DNA from: Dactylis glomerata
Taxonomy: Eukaryota; Streptophyta; Magnoliopsida; Poales; Poaceae
Direction of reading: 5' to 3'
NCBI GenBank assembly: GCA_007115705.1
Contig: QXEO01000334.1
Coordinates: 1,831,567 to 1,895,566, forward strand
DNA: 64,000 nt
Shown here: positions 34,551-46,373 of the stretch, piece after piece
Position numbering within the stretch: position 1 is the first letter of the stretch
Layout: each line of letters begins with the position of its first letter
The notes under the pieces: generated by a model
Seen by the model: only the letters and a program-made list of their open reading frames with translations
Told to the model about the DNA's origin: nothing
The model's database searches: none
Program-made: the position numbers and the translations under genes

Positions 34551-34830
34551 GGGATCATCCAGCGTCGATGCGTCAAATCCCAGCGCGGGAACCGAAGCGT
34601 TGGCGCAGCGCTCTGCAGTCAAGCGACGCATCATTATGCTGGAGGACGCCTCGGAGACTGTAGCGTCGCCGCCGTTTCGTCTCACCAGCTGCGGCCACGA
34701 CACGTGCCCGCAGCCTCTGCATCTTCACATGGTCCTCTGACCGCGCGGTTGACGCGTGCCGTTGGAGGGCCCAGCAGCTTCGGGGGCCCCCGACCCTTCG
34801 CTTCCTCAAGAGGGCGCGTTGTGGGCCGGG

Positions 34831-34844
34831 CTCCCGGGGGCTAC
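34831..34844 (+). other. Polypurine tract of element D
   Basis: CTCCCGGGGGCTAC directly precedes the 3' LTR, in the position where plus-strand synthesis is primed. Confidence 0.8.
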
Positions 34845-35762
34845 TGTCGGTGTAATGGATACCGGGGTATCCCGGTCCACCTGCTCCTGGGCCCCGTCAT
34901 CGGCCCATCTTCAGCCCAGGAGATAATCAGCAATCTTCGCTTCGGAGAAGACCCTCACGAGGAGGCGCCTCGTGAGGAGAACGACGACGGAAGCCGCTAA
35001 GGACCAGAAGACCTCCTCACGAGCCCTGCTGGTGAGGAGAGAAGGGACGCCCACGTCAGCTCAGCACGGTTTCGTGCGGAGCAAGAAGATAACGGGCAGA
35101 AGGCCGCGTACCTCCCACGCTACCCCCGACAGGGAGGAGACCAACTTTCGCTATGCCTGCCTAAAGCGGCACAGTGGCAGTTGGCCACCCCCCCCAAATA
35201 TAGCGTGGACGGTGCAGGGCGCCAGGGGAGGACGTCAGCTTCCTCCACCCACTCCTGTGGACCGGCGCCCCGACCCTACAAAGACCAAGTCTACGGAAGA
35301 GCCTAGTCTACAGCTGTCCTCCCTCCTTGGCCGTGTGTGGCAACCCCTTTCCCAAGAAGATAAGGGGAAGGAGGCCCTTGGCGATATAAGAGGAGGGGAG
35401 GCCACCCCTTAGAGGGGATCCGGTCTGATCTAATCTTCATCTTCTTCAAGCGGCTAGTTGGGCACGCAGGTTCTTCAACCTCTGGCCAGCTAGAGCTTTG
35501 TAACCAAGGCCTTGTACTCCTCGCGAGGTGTCGCGTCGTAATACAAGAAGGCAGGAAGTAGGGGTTTTACCTCACCACGAGGGCCCTGAACCTGGGTAAA
35601 GCTCGGTCTCCCTCTCTGCAGTGCGTTGCGCGTCCGACAATCGAGGCTTCCGCCACCGTGTTTCGTTGCGATCCAAGATCTCACACGTTCAGCCCCCTGC
35701 GTTCGAATCTTCGGGTCCGTCGCGTGGTACCCCGTGTTCTTGCGACACGAAATCCATCGACA
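34845..35762 (+). repeat. 3' LTR of element D
   Basis: 918 bp. By eye about nine transitions and two 1-bp indels separate it from the 5' LTR. Ends AATCCATCGACA before the AATGG duplication. Confidence 0.92.
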
Positions 35763-35820
35763 AATGGTGTAAAACAAAGCATGGAGCATCAAAAATTATA
35801 GATACGTTTGAGACATATCA

Positions 35821-38746
35821 AGCATCCCCAAGCTTAACTCCTGCTCGTCCTCGAGTAGGTAAGTGATAACAAAAGAATAATTTTTGAGGTGACATGCACC
35901 TACACAATCTTGATCATATATGTAAGCATTGATGAGCTGGGATCAATAGAACTTAAAACATGGGCATGAAGATATAATCATGACAATAAGAACTTAGCAA
36001 CCATGTTGTAAACATGCAAATGAACACAAACAAAAGATCATGATAATGAAACAATGAAAGTCAAACGTGTGTTCAAATCATAAGGAAAAACATACAAGTG
36101 GTTTTCAGCTTGTCCTTCAAAGAGAGCAAAACATAAATGCATAGGACACCTCAAAGTTTAAGAGGGCGACTAGATACAAATAATTTAAGAACAAGTGAAA
36201 CCAACAATATGAGTCAATCAATGAACCTTGGGACAATGCATATCACACTAAGAATGACAACTATGCTCTCTTAATGGTGCATAAAGAAAGAAGGTGGTGA
36301 CTCAACATAAAAGTAAAAGAAAGGCCCTTCGCAGAGGGAAGCAGTGATTGCAAGTTTTATAACCTTCAAAAATTATGGTACTTACCGGCTTTGAGCTCTC
36401 ATTGCCCCCATCATAAGCATCTTGAATGGTTAAAGTTAATGCGAGAACAATTATGATGCATATGCTTGACAAATCATAAGTTGAAAACCTCGTGTCCCGT
36501 GAATACGAGTACCCAAACTATGCTAGTTTACTTAGAGTCCCAAGCAAGGCTCTTGTCATTGTAAGTATATGCATATCATTGAGAAACGCCAATGGGGTAC
36601 CTCCGTGCCCGATGACATGGAACAAGCCCACACCAAAATGACAGGACAAGCAGACAATGAACACCTCGACATCTCTTTTATTTGCTATATTGTTTAGCTT
36701 TTTATTGTGAGATGCGTCGTCAAATGTTCACCATGGGTATGCTGCAAATTTCCACCATGAATTATGCATGGCTTAGATTGGCGGCCCGGCGTTTCCCTAA
36801 CACATATAAAAACTCCATGATCCTCACAAGATTCCCAATTCATTTCACACAGCGGGCATCCATAAACAAAAGATCACAATATCAACTCAAATAGGAAGTG
36901 CAATGTTGAAAGCTTGCCCCATGACGGCATGGTTGGGCTAGAATCCAACTTACAACTTGCAAGCATAACAACTCAGCATAAAAGACCACAATGTCAAATT
37001 TTTAGAACAGGAAAAAGTAAAGTGTGCCTTCCGGTTCGTGAGAGCTTTACTGACCGAATTTCGCATAACACTGGTAAGAGTTTAATTTGAAGAGAATATA
37101 AAAGCAAGTCAAATTTACTTGGAATAGCAAATTGCTAGTAGGTATGTATGGTGGACACAATGGAAAACTTTGGCTTTTAGGAGTTGGATGCACGAGTAGA
37201 GCTCATACTCAGTACAAGGCGAGGGCTAGCAAAAGACTGGGAGCGACCAACTAAGAGAGCAATAATGGCCATAATCATGCAAAGCGACAAAGCGACATTA
37301 AAAGAAGCATACGATGGCATCAAAAGTCAAAAACTAAATGATCATCAAGGCTAATGGCGACTTTGGAAGAGTCTAACATGTGTGAGCATGCGCCAAGTCA
37401 ACCCAAATAAAGCATCAAGGAGAAAACCAAAATAATGCTTCCATATAATAAAAACAACGCATGAGTTTTTCAAAGGCTCATTAAGCAATCTCAGTTATTT
37501 GAGACAAGTCATGCTACAGCAAAACCACTAAGCATACTATCAAAAAGACATCAAGCATGACATGAAAAAGCCTAAGCCGCAGTCTACACAAGCTCCTTCT
37601 TGTACCACTATTTTGCACAAAGCTTTTTCTCTTTTCCAACACCATTTGAAAATTTTAAAACAACCTCTTTTGATGAAAACCAATGAAGTTCAGAGGCAAA
37701 AATGCACCTTGATGAAGAGATATGACAAGATCTGAACGCATATCAAGGCGAAAACGAAAACCAAAAGCAGTAGCAGAAAAACTAGAATGCTCGATTTATA
37801 AGAGTGAAAACTAGAGCATTCTTTGCAAACGAAACCGAGTACATCTCCTCCAAAGGAAATTTGTTGGGGTCCAACCATTTATTGCAGCAAACAAACAAAC
37901 TAAGCAAACTAAGAAAACTAAAACAACTGACGCTCCAAGAAAAACACATAGTGCATGAAGCAATAAAAATATAGTGTTTTGAAAGGTGACCTGATTTTTG
38001 CCGATGAAGAAGGGGTGCCTCGGGGGCATCCCCAAGCTTTGACGCTTGTACTTCTTGGATATTTCTTGGGGTGCTGGGCATCCCCAAGCTTGAGCTTTTG
38101 TCCTTTCTTCAAGTCATCTCATCATTCTCCAATCCCTACACTTGAAAACTTCCTTCATACAAAACTAAACACAATTCTATTAGCAACATTAGTGTAAGCA
38201 TAAAATATATTCATCCTCTTTAAGCTTCAGGTTTCAACCCAAAACCACCACATATAAAGTATATACTACTGTAGCAACTTCCACAAGAGTTCCATGATCA
38301 AAAAGAACTCAAAAGAAAGCTATAAAGTGGCGAAAACAAATATTGGCAGAAATCTGTCAAAACTGGACAGCTGACAATGGACGAATTTTTGAGGGATTTT
38401 CCGTTGCTCAAATCAAAAAGTGTTCAACTAAGAAAAGTTTGGATATAACCTGGGGCATATGCACAAGAAATCGCAGGTCCAAAAGATAAACAGAGAATTT
38501 TCACGAATTTTTACGGTGCAGCACCGAAAACAGTTTCAGGACAGCAATAACCCCAAATCTTTACCTCACTCAAATTAGAGGCTTCTCTTGGCACAAAAAT
38601 GAAATAAACAAGATAAAGAGCGGTCATTACAGTAGTAATGACTTCTAAGACTCAAATAAAAGAAAAAGTACTGAAAGTAAACATTGGGTTATCTCCCAAG
38701 AGTGCTTTTCTTTAACGCCTTTGAGCTAGGCGCAGAAAATTGCGAA
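35821..38746 (-). other. Element C non-coding interior
   Basis: About 2.9 kb of AT-rich sequence with no domain and no long frame. The 14-mer GCATCCCCAAGCTT, which at 35822-35835 abuts the 3' LTR as the PPT (complement), recurs at 38026-38039 and 38078-38091. The missing pol would normally be here. Confidence 0.65.
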
Positions 38747-39613
38747 TCAAGTAATATCAATAGATGCAGCACTAGGATCAGAGCGTGCCTTACCTCTCCC
38801 TTTCTTACCTTTGCTCTTGACTCTAGGAAAAACATGGTTATTGCAAGGTGGAGTAGTAAATGTTATATTGCCTTTTCCCACATCGATAACGGCGCCAAGG
38901 AGCTTCAGAATGGATCTTCCAAGTGTGATTTGTCCTTTTCCTACACATTCAATAACAAGATAATCAGTAGATATCATTCTTCCTAGGATTTTTGTAAAGA
39001 CTCCTTCAGCTATTCCAAGGGGAGATATGGTGGCATTGTTAGTAAGAAAAATTTCTTCTCCTCCCTCAGAAAGCTTCCAAAGGCTCAAAGATTCATAAAC
39101 ATCCTTTGGCATGAGACAAAATTCAGACATAATATCACAACGAGCATGAAAAGTTTCACCACTAATGGTGATTTTTATTGTAGGATACCAGCTCGAAGGT
39201 TCAGTATTTGTTGGCACATAATCAAAATGCTGGCGCAAAGTATTGTAGCAAGAATTTAAACTAGCAGTTTGAGTCTCAAGAGTATTAAGTCTATTTAAAA
39301 TGCTCACAAGAGAGGAATCAAAATAGGTTGGCATGCTATAAATTGTAATCAACTTTCTTATAATATTGAAGGCGTGATCTCCATCACAATGAAGGAAATC
39401 TCCTTCTGCAGTAGCATCCAAAGCATATCTATAACGAAGAGAAAGTCCAAAGTAAAAGCTACTAAGAAGCAAACTCAAAGTCATTTTAGGTTCAGTTTTT
39501 CCATGCCAATCATAAATTCTAGACCAAGCTTCTTTAAAGCTTTCCTCATCTTTCTGCTTAAAGGTAAAGATCATGTCCGCGGGGGACATAGTAGTAGCAA
39601 CTAAACTAGACAT
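38747..39613 (-). CDS. Element C gag/protease-like protein lacking the protease active site
   Basis: An intact frame of 288 residues starting 190 bp after the LTR. The N-terminal part (with SWSRIYDWHGK-like gag sequence) resembles the end of Athila-type gag. The C-terminal half aligns in shape with the Athila-type retropepsin: CD.....LMPKDVY near the active-site position and LGRSILKLLGAVIDVGKGNI at the end. Where active enzymes read CDLGAS, this one reads CDIMSE, so the D-x-G motif is gone and proteolysis is not expected. A short lysine/arginine-rich tail follows. The retained open frame suggests the non-catalytic protein may still bind RNA or particles. Confidence 0.75.
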   Translation of the reverse strand: MSSLVATTMSPADMIFTFKQKDEESFKEAWSRIYDWHGKTEPKMTLSLLLSSFYFGLSLRYRYALDATAEGDFLHCDGDHAFNIIRKLITIYSMPTYFDSSLVSILNRLNTLETQTASLNSCYNTLRQHFDYVPTNTEPSSWYPTIKITISGETFHARCDIMSEFCLMPKDVYESLSLWKLSEGGEEIFLTNNATISPLGIAEGVFTKILGRMISTDYLVIECVGKGQITLGRSILKLLGAVIDVGKGNITFTTPPCNNHVFPRVKSKGKKGRGKARSDPSAASIDIT

Positions 39614-39802
39614 GATAAACTAAGAGCAAAGAAATAACAACTACCAAGGATTCTAATTTTTTTGGGTTTTTGATATAAAAAGCAATGCAGGTAAATAAAT
39701 AAAGTAAAGCAAAACAATAACAAAGTAAAGAATGTGTGTGCGAAGAACTCCCCTCGCAGAAGTCTTCTCTTCCTTCCCCGGCAACGGCGCCAGAAAAAGT
39801 GC

Positions 39803-41387
39803 TGCTGACTGGTGAAAGTAGGCGTCCTTGTGCGTGGTAAATGACCAGCCCGTTGGGAACCCCAAGAGGAAATTATGATGAGTGCAGCGGCAAGTTTTCC
39901 CTCAGTTATGAAACCAAGGTTTATCGATCAGGAGAAGGGAGACGGTGACGACTGAAGGTGTTTGTGGAACCTGCACACACACAGACAAATACTTTGTTCC
40001 CAACTTGCGATGAGGTTGTCAATCTCACCGGTTTGCTTGAAACAAAGGTTATGAGTGTATCGAGTGGAAAACAGTAGTAATATGCTAGTAAAGTAAACAG
40101 TGCGGGAATAGTAAACAGGTGATTGCAATATGATTAAAATAGGACCGGGGTCCACAGTTCACTAGTGGTGTCTCTCCATAGATAAATAACATGCTGGGTA
40201 AACGAATTACAGTTGGGCAATTGATAGAATAAAGATAACGTGATATGTCAAGAAGATCACTATGAGATTCACTCTGGGCATTACAACAAAATACATAGAC
40301 CGCCATCCAACTGCATCTATGACTAATAATCCACCCCCGGGGATATCATCCGAACACCCTAGAAGTATTAAGTTGCGAACAACAGATAATTGCATTAAGC
40401 AAAGTGTGTAATGTAAACAAAGCATATGCCCTCGAGCATATGAATGTTGTTTTCTCCCTAGTAGCAACAGCACATCTACCACCTTAGAGGTTTCTGTCAC
40501 TCCCCCAGGTGAAATAGAGGCATGAACCCACTATCGAGCATAAATACCCCCTCTTGGAGTCACTAGCAACTACTCGGCCAAGATAGCCACTAACAACGGA
40601 GAGCATGCAAGATCATAAACATCATAGAGATAATATAAGATAAAATTCAGTGCAGCAACTCAATCATAAACACCAATATTCATCGGATCCCAACAAACCA
40701 ACATCATAGTATTACATAACGGTGATCTCAATCATGTAGGGCAGCTCATGAGATCTAAACATGAAGCACATGGTGGAGAAGACAACCATCTAGCTACTGC
40801 TATGGACCCATAGTCCAAGGTAGACTACTCACTCATCGCTCCGGAGGCAATCATGGCGATGAAGGAGACCTCCGGTGGCGATTCCCCTCTCCGGCAGGGT
40901 GCCGGGAAGAGCTTCTGGACCCTCCCGATCTTCGGGTCGACGGCGGCGGCGGATCGCGATGTATTCTGGAAAACTCGTCTCTCCCTTAGGTTTTTCTCGT
41001 CAGGGGGTATATGTAGGCGAAAGGGGGCTGTCAGAGGTGGAGCCACGGGCCCTCACACGGGGGTGGCGCGGCCAGGGGCTAGGCCGCGCCGCCCCTGTGT
41101 GTGGGGGCCTCGTGGCCCCCCCCTCCGTCAGGTCTTCGGATGTTTGGGAGCTCCCCGATGAAATATGACTTCAGGAACTTGTTTCGTCCAATTCGGAGAA
41201 TATTTCCTGTGTATCACTTCTGAAACCAAAAACAGCAGAAAACAGGGAACTGGCACTGTGGCACTTCGTTAATAGGTTAGTTCCGGAAAGCGTATAAAAA
41301 TGCCACTAAGTGTAACGAAACAATAGGCAAATGGTGTAAAACAAAGCATGGAGCATCAAAAATTATAGATACGTTTGAGACGTATCA
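39803..41387 (-). repeat. 5' LTR of element C
   Basis: 1585 bp, intact. The element strand starts TGATACGTCTCAAACGTATC and ends CACCAGTCAGCA. The PBS-like TGGCGCCGTTGCC follows about 9 bp inside (around 39780-39794). Confidence 0.9.
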
Positions 41388-41392
41388 ATGTA

Positions 41393-44300
41393 CTAAAGGC
41401 TAATTTGGTTCCCAAGGCTTGATGCAAACTTTTCCAAAATCTTGGGGTGAATTGAGTTCCTCGATCGGAAACTATGGTTTTTGGGACTCCATGCAAACTC
41501 ACAATTCTAGATAGATAAAGATCTGCCAGCTGTCCTGAGGTATAAGTGGTCTTGACAGGAATAAAGTGGGCAACTTTGGTCAGTCTATCCACAATGACCC
41601 AGATAGAGTCATTTCCACGGCTAGACCTTGGAAATCCAGTGATGAAATCCATTCCAACAGATTCCCACTTCCATTCCGGAACTTGCAAAGGTTGCAGCAA
41701 TCCAGCAGGACGTAGATGTTCAGCCTTGACTCTTTGACAAATATCACACTTAGATATGAACGATGCAATCTCACGCTTCATTCCATGCCACCAAAATTGT
41801 TCCTTTAAATCTTGGTACATCTTAGTTCCACCGGGATGAATGGAGTAAGGTGTCTCATGGGCTTCTCTCATAATAACTTCCTTCAATTCTGAGTCCGCAG
41901 GCACACAAATACGTCCTTTATACCAAAGAACTCCTTGATCATCTTCTTCAAATCCTGGCACCTTGCCGGAACTAATTCTGCGCTTAATTCCATCAATACT
42001 CTCATTTCCCTTCTGGGCTTCTTTGATTTGGCTCATCAAGGTGGGTTTAAACTCAAGGTTGGCTAAGAATCCTCGACTGACTAGTTCCAATCCAAACCTT
42101 TCAAACTCTTGGTGCAACATAGGTTGCTCCTCTTTGATCATCATATTCAACGAGCAGGGCTTGCTACTCAATGCATCGGCCACTACATTGGCCTTACCGG
42201 GGTGATAATGGATTTCCAGATCATAATCCTTGATCAACTCTATCCATCTTCTTTGCCTCATGTTTAACTCCTTTTGAGTGAAAATATACTTCAAACTCTT
42301 GTGATCAGTGTAGATCTCACAACGGTTGCCCATAAGATAGTGCCTCCAGGTCTTCAAAGCGAGAACTACGGCTGCTAACTCCAGATCATGGGTTGGATAA
42401 TTTTCTTCATGAGGTCGAAGCTGCCGAGAGAGGTACGCTATGACCTTGCCTTCTTGCATTAACACACAACCAAGTCCAAGTTTGGAGATGTCGCAATAGA
42501 CATCAAAGTTTTTGGTGATATCTGGCATGGTTAGGACGGGGGCGGTCACCAATCGCTTCTTGAGCTCTTGAAAACTTGCTTCACACTTAGGGGTCCATTC
42601 AAACCTCTTGTCCTTCTTCAACAATTGGGTCATGGGTCTGGCAATGCTTGAGAACCCTTCAACAAATTTGCGGTAATATCCCGCTAATCCGAGAAAACCT
42701 CTAACTTCAGTTGGAGTGGTAGGGGCTTCCCATTCCATGACTGATTTGATTTTCTTTGGGTCTACCGATATTCCCCCGGCTGATAACACATGGCCTAGGA
42801 ATCCAACTTCCTTCAACCAGAACTCACATTTACTGAACTTGGCATACAGCTGATGCTCTCTCAGGGTCTCTAAGATTAATCTCAGATGGGTTGCATGCTC
42901 TTCTTCGGACTTGGAATAGATAAGAATGTCATCAATGAAGACAACAACAAACTTATCCAAAAACTCCATGAAAACCTTATTCATGAGGTTCATGAAATAA
43001 GCAGGGGCATTTGTTAATCCAAAGGACATTACGGTGTACTCATACAATCCGTATCGGGTAGTGAAGGCTGTTTTGGGTATATCAGTTGCACGGATCTTCA
43101 GTTGATGGTATCCAGTTCTAAGGTCTATCTTTGAGAAGACTCGAGCTCCGGTCAATTGGTCAAACAGATCATCTATCTTGGGAAGAGGGTACTTATTCTT
43201 GATGGTAACATCATTTAGCTTGCGGTAATCAGTGCACAGTCTGCTGGAACCGTCACTTTTATCCACAAACAAGACGGGTGATCTCCAAGCAGAAGAACTT
43301 GGCTGAATCAATCCTTTACTCAAAAGGTCATCCAATTGCTTCTTCAACTCTACTAGTTCAGCTGGGTTCATACGATAGGTTCGTTGGGCTATGGATCCAG
43401 TCCCGGGAATAAGCTCAATGATAAACTCAATATCCCGATCCGGTGGCATTCCGGGTAGCTCATCGGGAAAAACATCCGGGTATTCACAGACGATGGGAAC
43501 TTCCTCTATAGTGGGTCCTGAGATACTCTTATGACATCTGGTGGTCTGGGGTGGTTTTACGGACACATGCTTTACTACAATTCCAGTGCTACTCTTCATG
43601 GTGATGGTCTTCTTGGCACAATCTATCACTCCTTGATGGGAAGACATCCAATTCATACCGAGAACTACTTCCAAACCTTTGGTTCCCAATACTATCAAAT
43701 TGGCTAAGAAAGATATTCCATGAATTTCTATGGGAACTGCCAAACAGTTCCACTCAGCCCTTGTTGTTGACCCAGGTATTTGTACTAGCATGGCATGTTT
43801 CAGGGGTGTTGGTTGAAGTCCACTTTTATCAACAAATAACTTAGTAACAAACGAGTGTGACGCTCCAGAATCAAACAGAACTCTTGCAGGAACGGAATTA
43901 ACAGGGAACATACCAAGCACAACGTCGGTTGCTTCCTGAGCTTCTTCAACATTCATGTGGTTCAGACGGCCTCGAGGGTGAGGCTGGCTCCTTGGGGGAT
44001 AATTCTTGCCATTCCCAACACGGCGCTGTTGCTGAGCAGGAGCAGTGGTCTTGGATGCAAAATTTAGCTTCTTGGGGCACTCATTGGAGTAGTGCCCTTT
44101 GAGTCCGCACTCATAACAGGTAACACCCGACTTGTCACCCGACTTGGGTGTCACAGGTGCTCCATTGGGCCTGGGAGCATTGGGGTTGAAGTTGTTGCCA
44201 TTAGGTCTTGGAGGTGCATGGTTGAAGTTGTTGCCGGGTGGACGGCTAGGAAAGTTGGGATGTGGAGCCGGTGCAGATGGCCTCATAGGTCTAGGGGCGA

Positions 44301-45129
44301 AACCCATGGGTGGATTTCCCCTCGGCTTCTGCGAGTTGCTCGAGTTGCCTTGATACATCATACGGCGCTTGCGGTTCTCTGCAGCTTGCTTGAGCTTGCC
44401 TTCCATCTGAATGGCAGAGTCAACCAGTGACTCCAGGTCCGCAAAGTGAATGCTGACCAGGACACATTGCATCTCATCATGAAGTCCATCCAGAAACCTT
44501 TCTTGCTTCTTCTCAGTGGTGTTAGTGTCATCTAGGGCATACCTAGACAAGGTAAGGAACTTGTCACGGTAATCCACCACAGATAGGGAACCTTGCTTCA
44601 GATTTCTGAACTCATCTCTCATCCTTTTAACCAATCCTAAAGGAACATGGGCTTTGCTGAACTTGCTCTTGAACTCCTCCCAAGGCATCACATACCCTTG
44701 GGCTTGCATTGCACGAGTGCTATCCCACCAAGCTCTTGTGGCTCCCGCAAGATAGTGGGTGGTGTACAAGACCTTCTCATTTTCACCAACTTCGGCTACT
44801 GCCAAATTGTTCTCCATAGTGCGAAGCCAGTCGTCGGCATCTAAGGGTTCTTCAGACTTAGTGAACATAGGTGGGTTGGTGTTTTGGAAACTCCTTAACT
44901 TGGATCGGTGATCACCATGGCCATTGTTCTCTCCTTCACCATGGCCGTTCCCATTGCCATTGTTGTGGTTCATTGCCATCTGGGTTAGTTGCTGAAGGGT
45001 GGCCAAGTTAGCTTGGCGCTCAGCTCGGGCTGCTTCTCGGTCTTCCATGATCAACCTTAGTAGTTCGGCCATTTCCGGATTCGGGGGTGGGGGTGCTCTC
45101 GGCATCTGAAGATAAGGTGTGTAAGACAA
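41393..45129 (-). CDS. Gypsy B gag-pol, 5' part: gag, protease, RT, RNase H, integrase start
   Basis: Open from the ATG at 45129 for over 1240 codons until element C cuts the integrase at 41393. The gag core is followed by a CCHC knuckle CYECGLKGHYSNEC (about residue 340), protease VLFDSGASHSFV (about 417), RT with FIDDILIYSKS (about 728), RNase H with YTDHKSLKYIF and integrase HHCC finger (about 1097-1140) and the first catalytic Asp in VGMDFITGF. At the RNase H start CDISKLGLG replaces the more usual CDASKLGLG; the catalytic Asp is kept. Its last residues before the break are in frame with 24120. Only the C insertion and one downstream TAG disable the polyprotein. Confidence 0.92.
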
Positions 45130-45377
45130 GAGGGAAAAACTAATTTGCTAAGATTTAATGTAACATAGATGATGCAAGTTTTGTCTTACTAAGGCCTTAA
45201 GGGCCAAATTCATATTTCATTCAACAAGCATCAAACATATCATACATACGAGTTCACACATTACAAATGGTTTACATCAAACCATTGCGACTCATCTACT
45301 AGAGAGGGGGATACAACTCACACCTACACGAAGTGACTTGAAGTAAACTCATACTAGATAACACGGGCTCTCCAACT

Positions 45378-46157
45378 CTAAACTCCGGGCTCCTCGGGGT
45401 CTTCCTCCTCATCATCCACAATGAATCCAGCATCCTCATCATGCTCCGAATCATCAAGGTCCTCCATGAAGTCCTCGTCACTAATGAGGGCATTATCCTC
45501 CTTGCGGAGATCAATGCCTTCCTCCTCATCAAGGTGGCTCTCAAGACTCTCAATGTACTCAGTCAGCTCAGCCACATTGGCCTTCAACTCATCAATGGTG
45601 TGATCCCTCTCATCGCGCTGGCGGCGAAGACTCTTGCGATCCCTAGCAAGAATCCTGATAGTGCTAGTTGCCTCTACCAGTGCCAAGTGCTCAAGGTTGG
45701 CCTTGGTACGGGCATGATCTGCCTCCTGCTGAGTGGAGTACAGCAAGAAGTCCATGTGATCAATGTAGGTACTCGGCTCATTTTGCCCTGGCATGTTTGC
45801 GGGACGCCCGTCCGCATCACGCCGAGCAAAGTTCCTAAAGCGCTCCCCCTGGACCTCCTCAACATGCAGTCCGCACAAGCGGGCGTGCATCTCCTGCATA
45901 CCTCGGACCAAACCATCGGCCCAAGTGTTCTCCACAAGCTCAAACTTGATCCTTGGAGAACTCAAATCTCCCTTCTTGCCACGGCAACTGGCCCTGACAA
46001 GCCACCGTAGCTCTCCATCCGGGTGCTCATTGAGCATGGCTCCCTTGAACTCCGGATACAGGCGATCCAGGAACAAGGTCAGGGTGGTGAGGTCGCGCTC
46101 GAAACAAAGGCTGCCACCATGGCCCAACTGGTACTGCTCAGTTAATACCGGTGCCAT
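45378..46157 (-). CDS. Gypsy B ORF0, extra coiled-coil protein ahead of gag
   Basis: An intact 259-residue frame in the sense orientation, about 200 bp after the PBS and 248 bp before the gag-pol start. A mixed N-terminal half (about 1-130) has no recognised fold. It is followed by a charged, heptad-like region (about 135-215, with RDRKSLRRQRDERDHTIDEL) and a strongly acidic C-terminus (DEEEEDPEE type). Extra ORFs in this position are known in RIRE3/RIRE8-type elements, and the protein may belong to that group. Function unknown. The open frame over 780 bp next to an otherwise well-preserved gag-pol supports a real protein. Confidence 0.75.
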   Translation of the reverse strand: MAPVLTEQYQLGHGGSLCFERDLTTLTLFLDRLYPEFKGAMLNEHPDGELRWLVRASCRGKKGDLSSPRIKFELVENTWADGLVRGMQEMHARLCGLHVEEVQGERFRNFARRDADGRPANMPGQNEPSTYIDHMDFLLYSTQQEADHARTKANLEHLALVEATSTIRILARDRKSLRRQRDERDHTIDELKANVAELTEYIESLESHLDEEEGIDLRKEDNALISDEDFMEDLDDSEHDEDAGFIVDDEEEDPEEPGV

Positions 46158-46359
46158 CTACAAAATTTTAGATTAGATTAAGTTAGTGCTCAACTCAAGT
46201 GTGCAAAATTTTAAGTAGGCAAAAACTGAAGCATATAAAACTTTGCAAATAGAGAGGAAAAGACTAAGTAATTTTAAACCATTACTTATCTCTTTGTTTT
46301 TGTAAAAAGTTTCTTTTAACGCCCATCCTAACTAAGGTCTCCTATGGTCAGCCTAGGCT

Positions 46360-46371
46360 TTGATACCAACT
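46360..46371 (-). other. Gypsy B primer-binding site
   Basis: The minus strand reads TGGTATCAAAGC, 11 of 12 matching the initiator-Met tRNA complement, 2 bp inside the 5' LTR. Confidence 0.85.
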
Positions 46372-46373
46372 TG

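Larger units (their letters stand above)
25657..35762 (+). mobile_element. Gypsy element D: Tat-lineage, near intact, with antisense ORF
   Basis: 10.1 kb, bounded by about 917-bp LTRs and a perfect duplication AATGG (25652-25656 and 35763-35767). Order: LTR, PBS, gag-protease, RT, two RNase H domains, integrase, non-coding region, antisense ORF, PPT, LTR. The dual RNase H and the antisense ORF between pol and the 3' LTR place it in the Tat group. The two LTRs differ by about nine substitutions, all transitions, so it is recent and the youngest layer of the nest. Two in-frame TAG codons block the polyprotein. Confidence 0.92.
24126..35820 (-). repeat. 3' LTR of element C, split by element D
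   Basis: Two pieces, 24126-25656 and 35768-35820, total 1584 bp and match the intact 5' LTR (1585 bp). The plus strand starts TGCTGACTGGTGAAAG and ends GAGACATATCA, against GAGACGTATCA in the 5' LTR. Confidence 0.9.
24126..41387 (-). mobile_element. Gypsy element C (TGATACGTCT LTR family, gag-like only)
   Basis: Inserted in B's integrase with a perfect duplication ATGTA (24121-24125 and 41388-41392). Orientation is minus: 5' LTR 39803-41387, PBS-like TGGCGCCGTTGCCGGGGA just inside, one coding frame 38747-39613, 2.9 kb non-coding, PPT-like AAGCTTGGGGATGC, 3' LTR 24126-25656 plus 35768-35820. There is no RT or integrase, so it is non-autonomous. The LTRs differ at about ten positions by eye, so it is young. 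D is inserted in its 3' LTR. Confidence 0.9.

Noticed and set aside
40825..41168. Overlapping arginine-rich frames inside the C-family LTRs (also at 25148-25545 and 18780-19172)
   Set aside because: They lie within LTR sequence and occur wherever the LTR occurs, in both orientations; no start context or domain.
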